A stretch of DNA of 64,000 nucleotides from Nocardia salmonicida NBRC 13393 (GCF_001613085.1 NZ_BDBR01000009.1:186001-250000); one strand, 5' to 3'; positions 26,632-34,758 are shown, counted from the first letter of the stretch. The notes: generated by a model from the sequence alone, not told the origin. Numbers and translations: made by a program.

Positions 26632-27375
26632 ATGGCACAGCGGTTGGAAACGGCGATGCTGCGAGCTGGGCTCGACTCAGCGGCTCTCGCGGCCACGGTC
26701 GGCGTCGACGCCAAGACGGTCTCTCGGTGGATGTCTGGCCGGATTCCGCACCGGCGCAGCCGGATTGCGGTCGCGGACGCGCTCGGCGAGACCGAGAGCA
26801 GTCTCTGGCCGCAGGCGAGACCCGATCTAGCCGCCGGTAGCCCAGCAACATCGGAAATCCTCGCCGCCTACGCGCACCGGGCCGATATCCCGAACGACGT
26901 ATGGACCGGGCTGCTACTCGACTCTGCTCAGCGGATCGACATCCTCGGCTACGCCTACCCGTTCGTGTTCGAACTCCTGCCCAACGCTGCCGAGATCATC
27001 GCCGAGAAGTGCGCTGCGGGCGCAACGGCCCGGATGGCTTTCGCCGACCCTGAATGCGCCCATGTCACTGAACGCGACCAACTCGAACAGATGCAGGGCA
27101 CTCTCCCCGGCCGTATCCGCAACGCGCTCTCGATGCTCGGACCGCTGGACTCGACGCCCGGGTGTACGGTCGGGCTGCATCGCACCCACCTCTACAACTC
27201 CGTGTTCCGGTTCGACGACACGATGCTGGTTACTCCGTATCTGGTGCGCGCGCGTGGGTACCAGCATCCTGCGCTGCTGCTGCGCCGCCTATCGGCGCAC
27301 GGCATATTCGCGTCTTACGCCGACCAGTTCGAACAGATTTGGGGGACGGTGAACCGTTATGGGCCGCAGGACTGA
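26632..27375 (+). CDS. XRE-family regulator with large C-terminal domain
   Basis: A 247-residue protein started at ATG 26632 (MAQRLETAMLRAGLDSAALA). The helix-turn-helix at residues 4-55 includes TVGVDAKTVSRWMSGRIPH. The C-terminal region (LRRLSAHGIFASYADQFEQIW near the end) resembles a phospholipase-D-like or ligand-binding tail seen in actinobacterial XRE proteins paired with NUDIX hydrolases. The next gene overlaps by 17 bp. It parallels the regulator at 16264. Confidence 0.75.
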   Translation: MAQRLETAMLRAGLDSAALAATVGVDAKTVSRWMSGRIPHRRSRIAVADALGETESSLWPQARPDLAAGSPATSEILAAYAHRADIPNDVWTGLLLDSAQRIDILGYAYPFVFELLPNAAEIIAEKCAAGATARMAFADPECAHVTERDQLEQMQGTLPGRIRNALSMLGPLDSTPGCTVGLHRTHLYNSVFRFDDTMLVTPYLVRARGYQHPALLLRRLSAHGIFASYADQFEQIWGTVNRYGPQD

Positions 27376-27826
27376 CTACTACCGCGATCCGGCCGCGCCA
27401 CAACCGAACTCACTGATACCCGGTGGTTCCGCGCTCGTGGTGGACGCTGTCGGGCGGATTCTGCTGCAACGCCGGGCCGACTCTGGCAATTGGTCATTCC
27501 CCGGCGGGACAATGAATCTCGGCGAAACCCTGGAACAGTGCGTGATCCGCGAGACCCGCGAGGAAACCGGGCTGGAGGTGACGATTACCGGGCTGCTCGG
27601 CATCTACACCGACCCGGCCCACGTCATCGCCTATGCCGACGGCGAGGTGCGCCAGGAGTTCAACGTCACCTTCTACGCCGCAGTGGCCGGCGGCGAACTG
27701 GCTGTCTCGAGCGAGTCCACTGCGGTGGAATGGGTCGATCCCGCCGACCTCGAGGCGATGCCGATGCACGACACGATGCGGCTGCGGATCGCGCACCACC
27801 TCGAGGGTCGGACTTGGTTCGGGTAG
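27359..27826 (+). CDS. NUDIX hydrolase, coupled to the XRE regulator
   Basis: 155 residues. The Nudix box is GTMNLGETLEQCVIRETREE continuing TGLEV (residues about 50-74), with the required REx2EE core intact. It should hydrolyse a nucleoside diphosphate linked to another moiety. The N-terminus (YYRDPAAPQPNSLIPGGSALV) is typical of actinobacterial NUDIX proteins in mobile-element contexts. Its start lies inside the XRE gene, indicating cotranslation. Confidence 0.88.
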   Translation: MGRRTDYYRDPAAPQPNSLIPGGSALVVDAVGRILLQRRADSGNWSFPGGTMNLGETLEQCVIRETREETGLEVTITGLLGIYTDPAHVIAYADGEVRQEFNVTFYAAVAGGELAVSSESTAVEWVDPADLEAMPMHDTMRLRIAHHLEGRTWFG

Positions 27827-27872
27827 TCGTTCGGCTGCCCACATTTCGCCCACACTCTGCGGTGAGGCTGTA

Positions 27873-28040
27873 GTGGGCGCACTCGAGGACAGCCCGAAAT
27901 TCCGCCGCGTGAAGATGGCGCCCGAGGAGATCACTCGAGGCCGACGGCTAGCGGAACAGATCACAGGCCACAAGTTCCCGCCCGGGCAGGGCGAGATCGA
28001 CGCCTATCTCGCGGCAGGCCTCGAGCCGCCGACGGCGTAG
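27873..28040 (+). CDS. Small hypothetical protein at the island's right end
   Basis: 55 residues from GTG 27873. A basic region (FRRVKMAPEEITRGRRLAEQ) precedes ITGHKFPPGQGEIDAYLAAG. Short proteins of this kind often sit beside actinobacterial NUDIX/XRE pairs, as I recall. No function assigned. Confidence 0.5.
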   Translation: MGALEDSPKFRRVKMAPEEITRGRRLAEQITGHKFPPGQGEIDAYLAAGLEPPTA

Positions 28041-28158
28041 CTGCCCAGTGGGCACATTTTGGGCACAATTCGTCGAGAAACCCCGTGATCTAGGGTGATT
28101 CAAAGTGATGTAATTTCGCAGTTCAAGCCCATATCGATACTTCTGCCAACACCCCGAA

Positions 28159-28184
28159 CCGGGTTCGATTCCCGGCAGCTCCAC
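28159..28184 (+). repeat. attR: right copy of the 26-bp island repeat
   Basis: Identical to 14917-14942. The preceding bases do not continue the tmRNA sequence, so this is only the 3' fragment. It is followed by CTCAGAGCC and the displaced ssrA terminator, which therefore represents the original chromosomal flank. Confidence 0.92.
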
Positions 28185-28189
28185 TCAGA

Positions 28190-28223
28190 GCCCCTCACCT
28201 GACACGCAGGTGAGGGGCTTTTT
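28190..28223 (+). terminator. Intrinsic terminator, probably the original ssrA terminator
   Basis: Perfect 12-bp stem GCCCCTCACCTG/CAGGTGAGGGGC (28190-28201 and 28207-28218) with a 5-nt loop and five T. It begins six bases after attR, exactly where the tmRNA terminator would lie before the island inserted. Confidence 0.9.
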
Positions 28224-28245
28224 CGTGTTCGCTCAGCGACGCAAT

Positions 28246-28283
28246 TAGTACATAATATCCTGAATACAGATTCAGATGTACTA
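28246..28283. promoter_or_regulatory. Nested palindromic operator of the CmtR-like regulator
   Basis: Outer arms TAGTACAT (28246-28253) and ATGTACTA (28276-28283) enclose inner arms CTGAAT (28260-28265) and ATTCAG (28270-28275). An AT-rich -10-like TAATAT (28253-28258) lies within. A repressor bound here would block the promoter of its own operon, the usual ArsR/SmtB arrangement. Confidence 0.6.
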
Positions 28284-28620
28284 TCAGACCATGGAATCCA
28301 CGGTGCAGACCGACGCGCTCTCCCGGTTCGGGTACGCCCTCTCGGACTCGACCAGAACCAAGATCCTGCTCAGTCTGCGCAAGAAACCGGGCTATCCGTC
28401 CGAGCTTGCCGAGGCGATCGGTGTCTCGCGTCAGATTCTGTCCAATCATCTGGCCTGCCTGCGTGGATGTGGCCTGGTCGTCGCGGTTTCCGAGGGACGG
28501 CGTAGTCGTTATGAGCTCGCCGATCCACGGATCGGGCGGGCGTTGGACGATCTGGTCGGACTGGTGCTTGCTGTCGATCCGGCCTGCTGCCCGGCGGCGG
28601 AATCGGATGGCTGCTGCTGA
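28276..28620 (+). CDS. ArsR/SmtB-family metal sensor, CmtR-like
   Basis: A 114-residue winged-helix repressor closely resembling mycobacterial CmtR in the recognition region SNHLACLRGCGLVVAVSEGR. CmtR binds Cd/Pb through two Cys of CLRGC and a C-terminal Cys; all three are present here (CLRGC and AVDPACC), with an extra DGCC tail. Metal binding should release the operator and induce the downstream transporter (ATGA overlap). An alternative start is ATG 28291, which would leave the whole palindrome upstream of the gene. Confidence 0.85.
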   Translation: MYYQTMESTVQTDALSRFGYALSDSTRTKILLSLRKKPGYPSELAEAIGVSRQILSNHLACLRGCGLVVAVSEGRRSRYELADPRIGRALDDLVGLVLAVDPACCPAAESDGCC

Positions 28621-29309
28621 TGAATGCGATCGGGATGCCGGTGGCGCCGAGTTCGGTGCGCAAGGCGTTCTTGGCGAGCCGGATTCGGTGGTTGGTCGCG
28701 GCGACGATCAGCTACAACGTGGTCGAGGCGGTCGTCGCGCTGACCGAAGGAGCGCGGGTGTCCTCTTCGGCGTTGATCGGGTTCGGGCTGGACTCGGTGA
28801 TCGAGGTGTCCTCGGCGGCAGCGGTGGCGTGGCAGTTCGCCGGGCGCGATCCGGCGGCGCGGGAGAAGGTGGCGCTGCGGGTGATCGCGTTCTCGTTCTT
28901 CGCGCTGGCCGGCTATGTCGCTGTGGATGCCGTCCGTTCGTTGCTCGGGGTCGGTGAGGCGCGGCATTCGATGGTCGGGATCGGGCTGGCGGCCGCGAGT
29001 CTGGTGATCATGCCGGTGTTGTCCGCCGCGCAACGCAGGGCCGGGCGCGAACTCGGGTCCGCCTCCGTCGTGGCCGATTCCAAGCAAACCCTGTTGTGCA
29101 CCCATCTCTCGGCCGTGCTGCTGGTCGGCCTGCTGCTCAACAGCCTGTTCGGTTGGTCGTGGGCCGATCCGCTCGCGGCGCTGGTGATCGCAGTGATCGC
29201 GGTCAAAGAAGGAATCAACGCCTGGCAGGGCGAAACCTGCTGTGCGACAACATCTACCGATGTCGCCCCTCGCGGCTGCTGTGACAACGACGATCGAGGA
29301 ACCACATGA
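28620..29309 (+). CDS. Cation diffusion facilitator-like metal transporter
   Basis: 229 residues, starting within the stop of the cmtR-like gene (ATGA). About six TM helices, with CDF-like acidic motifs FGLDSVIEVSS (TM2 region) and ADPLAALVIAVIAVKEG (TM5 region). It lacks the long C-terminal cytoplasmic domain of classical CDFs. Instead it ends in a Cys-rich tail (GETCCATTSTDVAPRGCCDN), suggesting a soft-metal substrate. Predicted role: efflux of the metal sensed by the upstream regulator. Confidence 0.8.
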   Translation: MNAIGMPVAPSSVRKAFLASRIRWLVAATISYNVVEAVVALTEGARVSSSALIGFGLDSVIEVSSAAAVAWQFAGRDPAAREKVALRVIAFSFFALAGYVAVDAVRSLLGVGEARHSMVGIGLAAASLVIMPVLSAAQRRAGRELGSASVVADSKQTLLCTHLSAVLLVGLLLNSLFGWSWADPLAALVIAVIAVKEGINAWQGETCCATTSTDVAPRGCCDNDDRGTT

Positions 29310-29686
29310 TGGCGATCTGCGCGCTCGTTCTGTATCTGGTGTTCGGCCTGCTGGGCTTCGGCTGGCGCAGTTGGCGCCAGTATCAGGCGACGGGGTCGAC
29401 CGGTTTCCACGGCATCGGCGGGCGACCCGGCTCGCTCGAATGGCTCGCCGGCGTCGGTTTCGTCGCCGCGATCGTGGTCGGAACGGCGTCATCGTTGCTT
29501 CAGCTCGCTGGTGTCGTAGCCCCGATCGGGGCTCTGTCCGCGATACCGATTCAGGCCGGCGGATTCGTTATCCAGGTGCGGGCCGTCGAAGAGCCCTATC
29601 TGACACGGGTTCACGGCGCGCACTACCGCGCCTACCTCGCGACGACGGGACGGTTCGTCCCCGGCTTCGGACAGGCTCCGCTCTGA
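29306..29686 (+). pseudogene. ICMT-like methyltransferase with internal deletion
   Basis: 126 residues, overlapping the transporter end by 4 bp. The N-terminal TM region (MMAICALVLYLVFGLLGFGW) and C-terminal VRAVEEPYLTRVHGAHYRAY match the isoprenylcysteine carboxyl methyltransferase-like family. The usual ~190-residue protein has a central segment ending in a VRNPI motif that binds S-adenosylmethionine. That segment is missing; the sequence jumps in frame from GGFVI to QVRAVEEPYL at about 29573. The product is probably inactive. Confidence 0.65.
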
Positions 29687-29739
29687 TCCGGTAGACCCTG
29701 GTGGAGGGTGGTGCGAGTGGGCCACGTAGAACTGAGCGA

Positions 29740-30798
29740 ATGACGCGGTATGCATACGACTCGGGGGCGGGAACGCTGGTCGCTACCTGGGGGACCGGTC
29801 GGGGTGATCTCGCCGAGACGATCGCCGAGGTGCCGGAAACGGAGCACGGGGTGGAGCTGGCGGCGGCGCTGGCGAGTCTGGCACGGTTCCAGTGGCGGAC
29901 CTACACCCATCCGGCGACCGCTGCCGGGGATCCCGATATCGAGAACGGGGAAGCGTGGCGGCGGGCGGAGGAGCGCAATCGCTTCGAGAAGGTCGAAGCC
30001 GCGCTGCGCACCCCCAATCTGCCCGACGAGGACGGGTGCATGCTGGTTTTCTACAGCCCCATCGAGGAATCCGCGCACCACGTGGGTCGCGTGCTCCACG
30101 CGATCGGTGACGCGAGCCTGGTGGACCGTGTGGTGAACGAGGTGCTCACCGAGCAGGCGGCGATCATCGCCGCGGAACTGGGCGATCTGGCAGGCCGGGC
30201 CAGGCAGGCCGTCGAACTCACCCGCCCGGAGATCTCCCCGGTGCAGGTGCACGCGGCGGACAGCCTGCTGCGGGCCAACCCGTTGGGCACGATCGACCTG
30301 TTCACCGAATTGGACCCCGCCGCCGCATCGGTCGCCGCCGCGCACTGGCTGCGGGCCGCGGCGACGGTGGCCGGGGAGATCACGGGCCTCGAGCCGGTGG
30401 ACGTGGTCGCCGAGGCGGACGACATCGAAGCACTCCAGGTGGAAACGCCGACCGTGGTCCTGGAACGGCTCGGCGCGGGGGAGACGCCGACCCAGGTGGT
30501 GGTCGACCTGATCGCCGATGCCATCGCCGTTTCCGAAGGCAAGGTTCGTGACCTGGACGGCATCATCGAGGCCGCGCAGGAAATCGAGGAACGCGACGAC
30601 GACGACGATCCCGAAGACTGGACCGACGGCTACCGCATCTGCCGCCTCGACCCCACCCGCCCCGCGATCGATCTACTCGAAGACCTGCTCGGCGCCATCC
30701 GGGGATGTTGGCTGGTCTTCAGCGAAGCCGACAGCGGCACCACCTTCGAGAACGCCGTTCGAACCGAAGCGGACGCCGATACCTCCCGCTTGCAGTAA
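29740..30798 (+). CDS. Hypothetical soluble protein
   Basis: 352 residues from ATG 29740 (MTRYAYDSGAGTLVATWGTG). Largely helical, rich in Ala/Glu, with an acidic patch EIEERDDDDDPEDWTD near residue 290. No signal peptide or TM segment. I do not recognise a catalytic motif or domain. Strong GC-rich third-position bias supports it as a real gene. No obvious operon partners. Confidence 0.7.
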   Translation: MTRYAYDSGAGTLVATWGTGRGDLAETIAEVPETEHGVELAAALASLARFQWRTYTHPATAAGDPDIENGEAWRRAEERNRFEKVEAALRTPNLPDEDGCMLVFYSPIEESAHHVGRVLHAIGDASLVDRVVNEVLTEQAAIIAAELGDLAGRARQAVELTRPEISPVQVHAADSLLRANPLGTIDLFTELDPAAASVAAAHWLRAAATVAGEITGLEPVDVVAEADDIEALQVETPTVVLERLGAGETPTQVVVDLIADAIAVSEGKVRDLDGIIEAAQEIEERDDDDDPEDWTDGYRICRLDPTRPAIDLLEDLLGAIRGCWLVFSEADSGTTFENAVRTEADADTSRLQ

Positions 30799-30877
30799 CT
30801 CCCGATCTCCCGAAAATCCCTGCGCCGCAAGGTGATTACCGGCGGCGCAGGGAAGGGGGAGTCCGCTTGGTGCGGAA

Positions 30878-31087
30878 CTATCCGCCTGCGCGACGGCGGA
30901 AGGTCCGCTTCCCGCCCGCCTGCGCATGCGTCCCACGCACTTTGGCGGAATTCTGGGCGGCCCCACCCGCGGAGGAGTGGCCGTTCTTCCGCTCGAGCGC
31001 CTCGCGGAACCTCCGCTTCGTCGCCTCCTCCGGAGTTTCGATCGCGTCCGCGGACTGTTCGGCGGAGACTTCCTGTTCATCGGGCAT
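30878..31087 (-). CDS. DUF5302 family small protein
   Basis: 69 residues from ATG 31087. The end EEATKRRFREALERKNGHSS, then SAKVRGTHAQAGGKRTFRRR, matches the actinobacterial DUF5302 pattern (KRKFREALERK...KV.G.H...G.KR.FRRK). Highly basic C-terminus; function unknown. Longer upstream extension frames look non-coding. Confidence 0.78.
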   Translation of the reverse strand: MPDEQEVSAEQSADAIETPEEATKRRFREALERKNGHSSAGGAAQNSAKVRGTHAQAGGKRTFRRRAGG

Positions 31088-31198
31088 CCCTACAGCCTGC
31101 CACCTCAGTGCACGTTCGCACACCATCGGCAGGACCATCGACCTGCCCGCGACGGCCCCTCGGTAGGATCCACCGATGCGGGGCAGGCCAGGAGGGAC

Positions 31199-32086
31199 GT
31201 GGCTTTGATCGAAGTATGGGGTGCGCGAGTCGCGGTCCGGTATGCGGACGGGCGACTGGTGACGACGCCGCTGCGCGCCGACAACGAGATCGCGCTCGAC
31301 GTCGGTGTGGCCGAACTGGCCAGGATCGCGCTCGCGAACACCGAGGACGGGCAGATGGCGCTGCTGCTGTTCTTCCGGTCGGCGCAGTTCGTGGTCAACG
31401 GTGCGCCGACGGATCGGCACCCGGTGCCGGTGTTCCTCGAAACCGGCCTACGTGCGCAGGCGCAGGCCCTGATCAGAGCCGTCGAACGCGACTTGGTCAG
31501 CCTACGTAGGGTGTTTCCGCCCCGGCCTGATCTCGTTCCACCGCAATCCGTTCAGGGTTCGAACGGTCGAAGACGTCCCGATGTCACCGCGGCAGCACAC
31601 CGAATGCGCCACGCGGGCAACTCCTTACGCGAGATAGACATCCTGCACAGCTGCGCCCGCACCGACGAGTACGTCCTCGAACTAGCCCAAGCCGGGCACG
31701 AAGGTGCGCCGGGTCTGGTCGCGATCACGACTCTGCGCTTGCTCTTCGTCTCCGCGTGGGCGGTCTACGAATTCCCGGTCTCGGTGCTCACCGATGCCGA
31801 AGTGCGCACGACTCCCGGACAGGTTGCCACCCTGCGAATTTCGGGCGCGGGCACCGAGCTGGACTTCGTCGACTGGGAACCCGCCGACTTCACCCGCATC
31901 ACCGAGGCCGTCCGCCTGGCCTGCGAAATCGAGCACGTCGACGGATCCATCACACAGTCCATGCCCTGCTCGGCCGACCTCTTCGGCGAATGGCAACTGC
32001 TGGTGGAACGCCGCAAACTGGGGATGGTCGACGACGACCCGTTCCGCCGTCAAGCCGTGGGCATCATGCTGACGATGCCGGGCTGA
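31199..32086 (+). CDS. Hypothetical protein
   Basis: 295 residues from GTG 31199, which follows GGAGG with good spacing. The N-terminal ~95 residues (VALIEVWGARVAVRYADGRL) look like a small beta-alpha domain, then a basic linker around residue 120 (GRRRPDVTAAAHRMRH). The C-terminal half has alternating beta strands resembling a PH-like domain (GLVAITTLRLLFVSAW). No enzyme motif. It converges with the DUF1266 gene, overlapping by 23 bp. Confidence 0.65.
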   Translation: MALIEVWGARVAVRYADGRLVTTPLRADNEIALDVGVAELARIALANTEDGQMALLLFFRSAQFVVNGAPTDRHPVPVFLETGLRAQAQALIRAVERDLVSLRRVFPPRPDLVPPQSVQGSNGRRRPDVTAAAHRMRHAGNSLREIDILHSCARTDEYVLELAQAGHEGAPGLVAITTLRLLFVSAWAVYEFPVSVLTDAEVRTTPGQVATLRISGAGTELDFVDWEPADFTRITEAVRLACEIEHVDGSITQSMPCSADLFGEWQLLVERRKLGMVDDDPFRRQAVGIMLTMPG

Positions 32087-32927
32087 ACACCGGCGCACCC
32101 GGATGCAGGGCCACCCGCCGCCACGGACTCGACGGTCGAAGGTGCAGCCCCGCGATCATCCGCCTGCGTTCGGCCACTTGGCTTTTCGCGGCCGACAGGT
32201 CCTGCGTGGCCGCCCAGAAGATCGCTCCCGTGAGGAACCCGTCGCCGAACTGTCGCCAGTTGCGATAGTGCTGACGCGCCCGATCCAGCCCGGTCAGCAT
32301 GTGCTCCCACGCCTCGTCCTCGGTCAGATACCCCGCTGTGCAGGCGGCACGGGCGATGAACACCAGCCGAGCCAGATCCCATGCGGTGGCGTCGATCTGC
32401 AGCGGCGTGGGCAGGCTGTCGGTGATGCCGAGCTTGATGGCCTGCAGCCACGCGTCGTAGTCGCGATCGATGCCGGCAGGCCCGCGATAGCCGCGGAAAC
32501 TCGACAGCGTGTGCAGGAATTCGCGGTGTTCGTCGGCCAACCCGGACCGGTCCACCCGGCCGGTGTCGCTCGCGGCCATGACGGCGAGCGGATGGACGAG
32601 TTCGAACAGCGGCGCGTGCATTCCGGCCAGCAACCGCCGCACGGTGTCGTGCGCGTCCTCGGCGTTGTCGACACCCCACGACTCGTGCAGTCCTTCGATC
32701 GCGGTCTCCCGACGCGTCGAGGTGCTGTCGGGCTCCTCCGGCAGGAACGCGACGCCGTCGCACTGCGCGCCCCAACTGCGCCCGTAATACGCACCGACGG
32801 CCAAAGCCCTGATCCGGTCGTCGTCGATCCTCGCCCCGGACCACACGTCCGGCTCGATATCTATATCCGCTCCGGGAAACCCCGCCACCCGTGGCCGTCC
32901 ACCCTGCACTGATGCTGTCGGTTGCAT
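32064..32927 (-). CDS. DUF1266 family protein
   Basis: 287 residues started at ATG 32927 (MQPTASVQGGRPRVAGFPGA). The DUF1266 hallmarks are present: SWGVDNAEDAHDTVRRLLAG in the middle, and AWDLARLVFIARAACTAGYL with TEDEAWEHML and a C-terminal WRQFGDGFLTGAIFWA. Cytoplasmic, function unknown. Such proteins often occur in polymorphic or accessory contexts, but none is evident here. Confidence 0.8.
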   Translation of the reverse strand: MQPTASVQGGRPRVAGFPGADIDIEPDVWSGARIDDDRIRALAVGAYYGRSWGAQCDGVAFLPEEPDSTSTRRETAIEGLHESWGVDNAEDAHDTVRRLLAGMHAPLFELVHPLAVMAASDTGRVDRSGLADEHREFLHTLSSFRGYRGPAGIDRDYDAWLQAIKLGITDSLPTPLQIDATAWDLARLVFIARAACTAGYLTEDEAWEHMLTGLDRARQHYRNWRQFGDGFLTGAIFWAATQDLSAAKSQVAERRRMIAGLHLRPSSPWRRVALHPGAPVFSPASSA

Positions 32928-33030
32928 TGGCGCCCCTCTGCCGAGCCGAACGTCGTGGCGTCGAATCTTACGTACCTGGTGAATGCGGTGCGGCAACTGC
33001 CTGTCGGTGGGGAGGGCTACCGTCGCAAGT

Positions 33031-33726
33031 GTGGCGGAATACCGGGAACGCGAATCGAGACTGGACCGAGCGGTGGTCTGGTCGCGAACCATGCCCGCCC
33101 ACACCGGTCCCGTCACGGTGTTCCCCGACGGCTGCATGGATCTGATCTGGACCGAGGGCACGCTGATGGTGGCGGGCCCGGACAGTCGCGCGTTCCTCGC
33201 GCCGAGCGCGCGGGCGAGCGAGTTCGTCGGCATCAGGTTCGCGCCGGGCACCGCGCCCACGTTGCTCGGGATTCCCGCGGTGGAACTGCTGAATCAGCGG
33301 GTCGACCTGGCCGAGATAGCACCCTCGCGCACCACCAGGGAACTCGTCGACCGCATCGACAACGCGCCCGACCGCGTTGCTGCCTTGGAGGCGGTCGCAT
33401 TACGATTCGCCGCCGATAACGGTGCGGCCGATCCGGCGCTCACCGCCGTCGTCGATTCCCTGTCGATCGGCGCGACAGTCGCCGAAACCGCCGCTCAGAC
33501 GGGGATGTCGGCCCGGATGTTGCACCGGCGTTCCCTGTTCGCCTTCGGCTACGGACCCAAGATGTTGGCCCGCATTCTGCGTTTTCAACGTGCGTTGGCG
33601 GGGCTTCGCACCGGAATTTCCGCCGCGCAAATCGCCGCGGTGACCGGCTTCGCCGACCAGGCACACCTATCCCGGGAGGTCCGTGACCTGGCGGGATGCT
33701 CGGTGCGCACCCTGCAAATCCGCTGA
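33031..33726 (+). CDS. AraC-family transcriptional regulator
   Basis: 231 residues from GTG 33031 (VAEYRERESRLDRAVVWSRT). The N-terminal DUF6597-like ligand domain contains VTVFPDGCMDLIW and GIRFAPGTAPTLLGIPA. The C-terminal tandem helix-turn-helix contains VAETAAQTGMSARMLHRRS and ISAAQIAAVTGFADQAHLSRE. The target is unknown; neighbours do not suggest one. Confidence 0.87.
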   Translation: MAEYRERESRLDRAVVWSRTMPAHTGPVTVFPDGCMDLIWTEGTLMVAGPDSRAFLAPSARASEFVGIRFAPGTAPTLLGIPAVELLNQRVDLAEIAPSRTTRELVDRIDNAPDRVAALEAVALRFAADNGAADPALTAVVDSLSIGATVAETAAQTGMSARMLHRRSLFAFGYGPKMLARILRFQRALAGLRTGISAAQIAAVTGFADQAHLSREVRDLAGCSVRTLQIR

Positions 33727-33845
33727 TCGGGCGTCCAGCCGCCCGGAAAGTCTCATTCGGCACAGCGTGACGGAAGGTTTAGGCTCGATAGTGCACGCCC
33801 CGTCGCAAGTGCTCAGTCCGAACACCGACGAGAGGATGTGACCTG

Positions 33846-34334
33846 ATGATCGATGAATCCGTGTACTCCACGCTCCGTATCGAGGCAGAACGAGACGAAA
33901 TCCGTCGGCTTGTCGTCGGCGCGGTCGTCGACCGCCATCATCGAGTGCTCATCCTGCGCCGTCGACGATCGGACTTCCTCGGTGGACGGTGGGAGTTGCC
34001 CAGCGGCGTCGTCGAGCCGGGTGAGGCACTCGACGAAGCGCTGGCCCGTGAAGTCACGGAGGAAACCGGGCTGCAGGTCACCGGCGTCAGCGACTATCTC
34101 GGCGAGTTCGATTACCTGACCGGCGAAGGCGCCCGCACCAGGCAGTTCACCTTCGTCGTCGACGTGGCCGCGTCGGGACCGGTGACGCTCACCGACCACG
34201 ACGCGCACCTGTGGACGAGGCTCACCGGAGAACCCCCGGTGAGCGATGAGGTCCGCGAGATGCTCGGCCGCTACCAGCGGCGTCAGCGCGACCCCCACGA
34301 CTGGTCGGCCTATTCGGCGGGCAACGGCGCGTAG
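33846..34334 (+). CDS. NUDIX hydrolase
   Basis: 162 residues from ATG 33846. Complete Nudix box GVVEPGEALDEALAREVTEE followed by TGLQV at about residues 55-78. The N-terminal VVGAVVDRHHRVLILRRRRS and the WELPSG stretch are typical of (d)NTP-cleaning or 8-oxo-dGTPase-like enzymes; the exact substrate is not deducible. Converges with the VOC gene, overlapping by 25 bp. Confidence 0.9.
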   Translation: MIDESVYSTLRIEAERDEIRRLVVGAVVDRHHRVLILRRRRSDFLGGRWELPSGVVEPGEALDEALAREVTEETGLQVTGVSDYLGEFDYLTGEGARTRQFTFVVDVAASGPVTLTDHDAHLWTRLTGEPPVSDEVREMLGRYQRRQRDPHDWSAYSAGNGA

Positions 34335-34708
34335 AGGTCGATTCCGTGCCCGTCGGGGTCGGCGAGCGAGGCGTAACGCTGGCCCCAGAAGGCATCCCAC
34401 GGTGCGAGTTCGCCGTGATGGCCGGCGTCGACGAGTTCGGCGTAGAGCTTGTCGACCTCGGCCGGATCGGCGCATCGGAACGCCAGACTGCTGCGGCCGG
34501 GACCGGTCGGCGGCTGCCAGCCGGGCGTGAAGGAGGCGATCGTCGCCTCGGTGTCCAGCGCCAGCCGCAGACCACCGCCGATCACGGCCTCGGCATGGCC
34601 CTCGGATTCGGCGCCGTCCGGGAAAACCAGGCCCAGCCTGCGGTAGAAGGCCACCGAAGCGGCCATATCGGAAACAACAACGGACACGACATCGAGCTGT
34701 GGAGTCAT
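34310..34708 (-). CDS. VOC-family (glyoxalase-like) protein
   Basis: 132 residues with two beta-alpha-beta-beta-beta units of the vicinal oxygen chelate fold: VVSVVVSDMAASVAFYRRLG at the start and ASLADPDGHGIDLYAPL at the end. The metal/substrate site is not conserved enough to name a reaction; dioxygenase, glyoxalase or antibiotic-binding roles are possible. Confidence 0.88.
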   Translation of the reverse strand: MTPQLDVVSVVVSDMAASVAFYRRLGLVFPDGAESEGHAEAVIGGGLRLALDTEATIASFTPGWQPPTGPGRSSLAFRCADPAEVDKLYAELVDAGHHGELAPWDAFWGQRYASLADPDGHGIDLYAPLPAE

Positions 34709-34758
34709 ATTCGCAGCTTAGGCACCCGAGTGGGGTGCGGTCTTGAACGAATCGGACG

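Larger units (their letters stand above)
14945..28184. mobile_element. Genomic island integrated at the ssrA 3' end
   Basis: About 13.2 kb between two copies of the last 26 nt of the tmRNA gene (14917-14942 and 28159-28184). The left copy completes the functional tmRNA; the right copy is followed at once by a strong intrinsic terminator that was presumably the original ssrA terminator. Gene content is accessory: recombinase remnants, XRE regulators, a secreted amidase, a Gabija-like pair and hypotheticals. GC falls visibly between about 18.2 and 25.7 kb. No intact integrase is seen, so the island is probably immobile or needs help. Confidence 0.9.

Noticed and set aside
27948..28184. Minus-strand frame beginning MELPGIEPGSG at the right island end
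   Set aside because: The start is antisense of the tRNA-like 3' end, a well-known artefact; the rest has no protein character.
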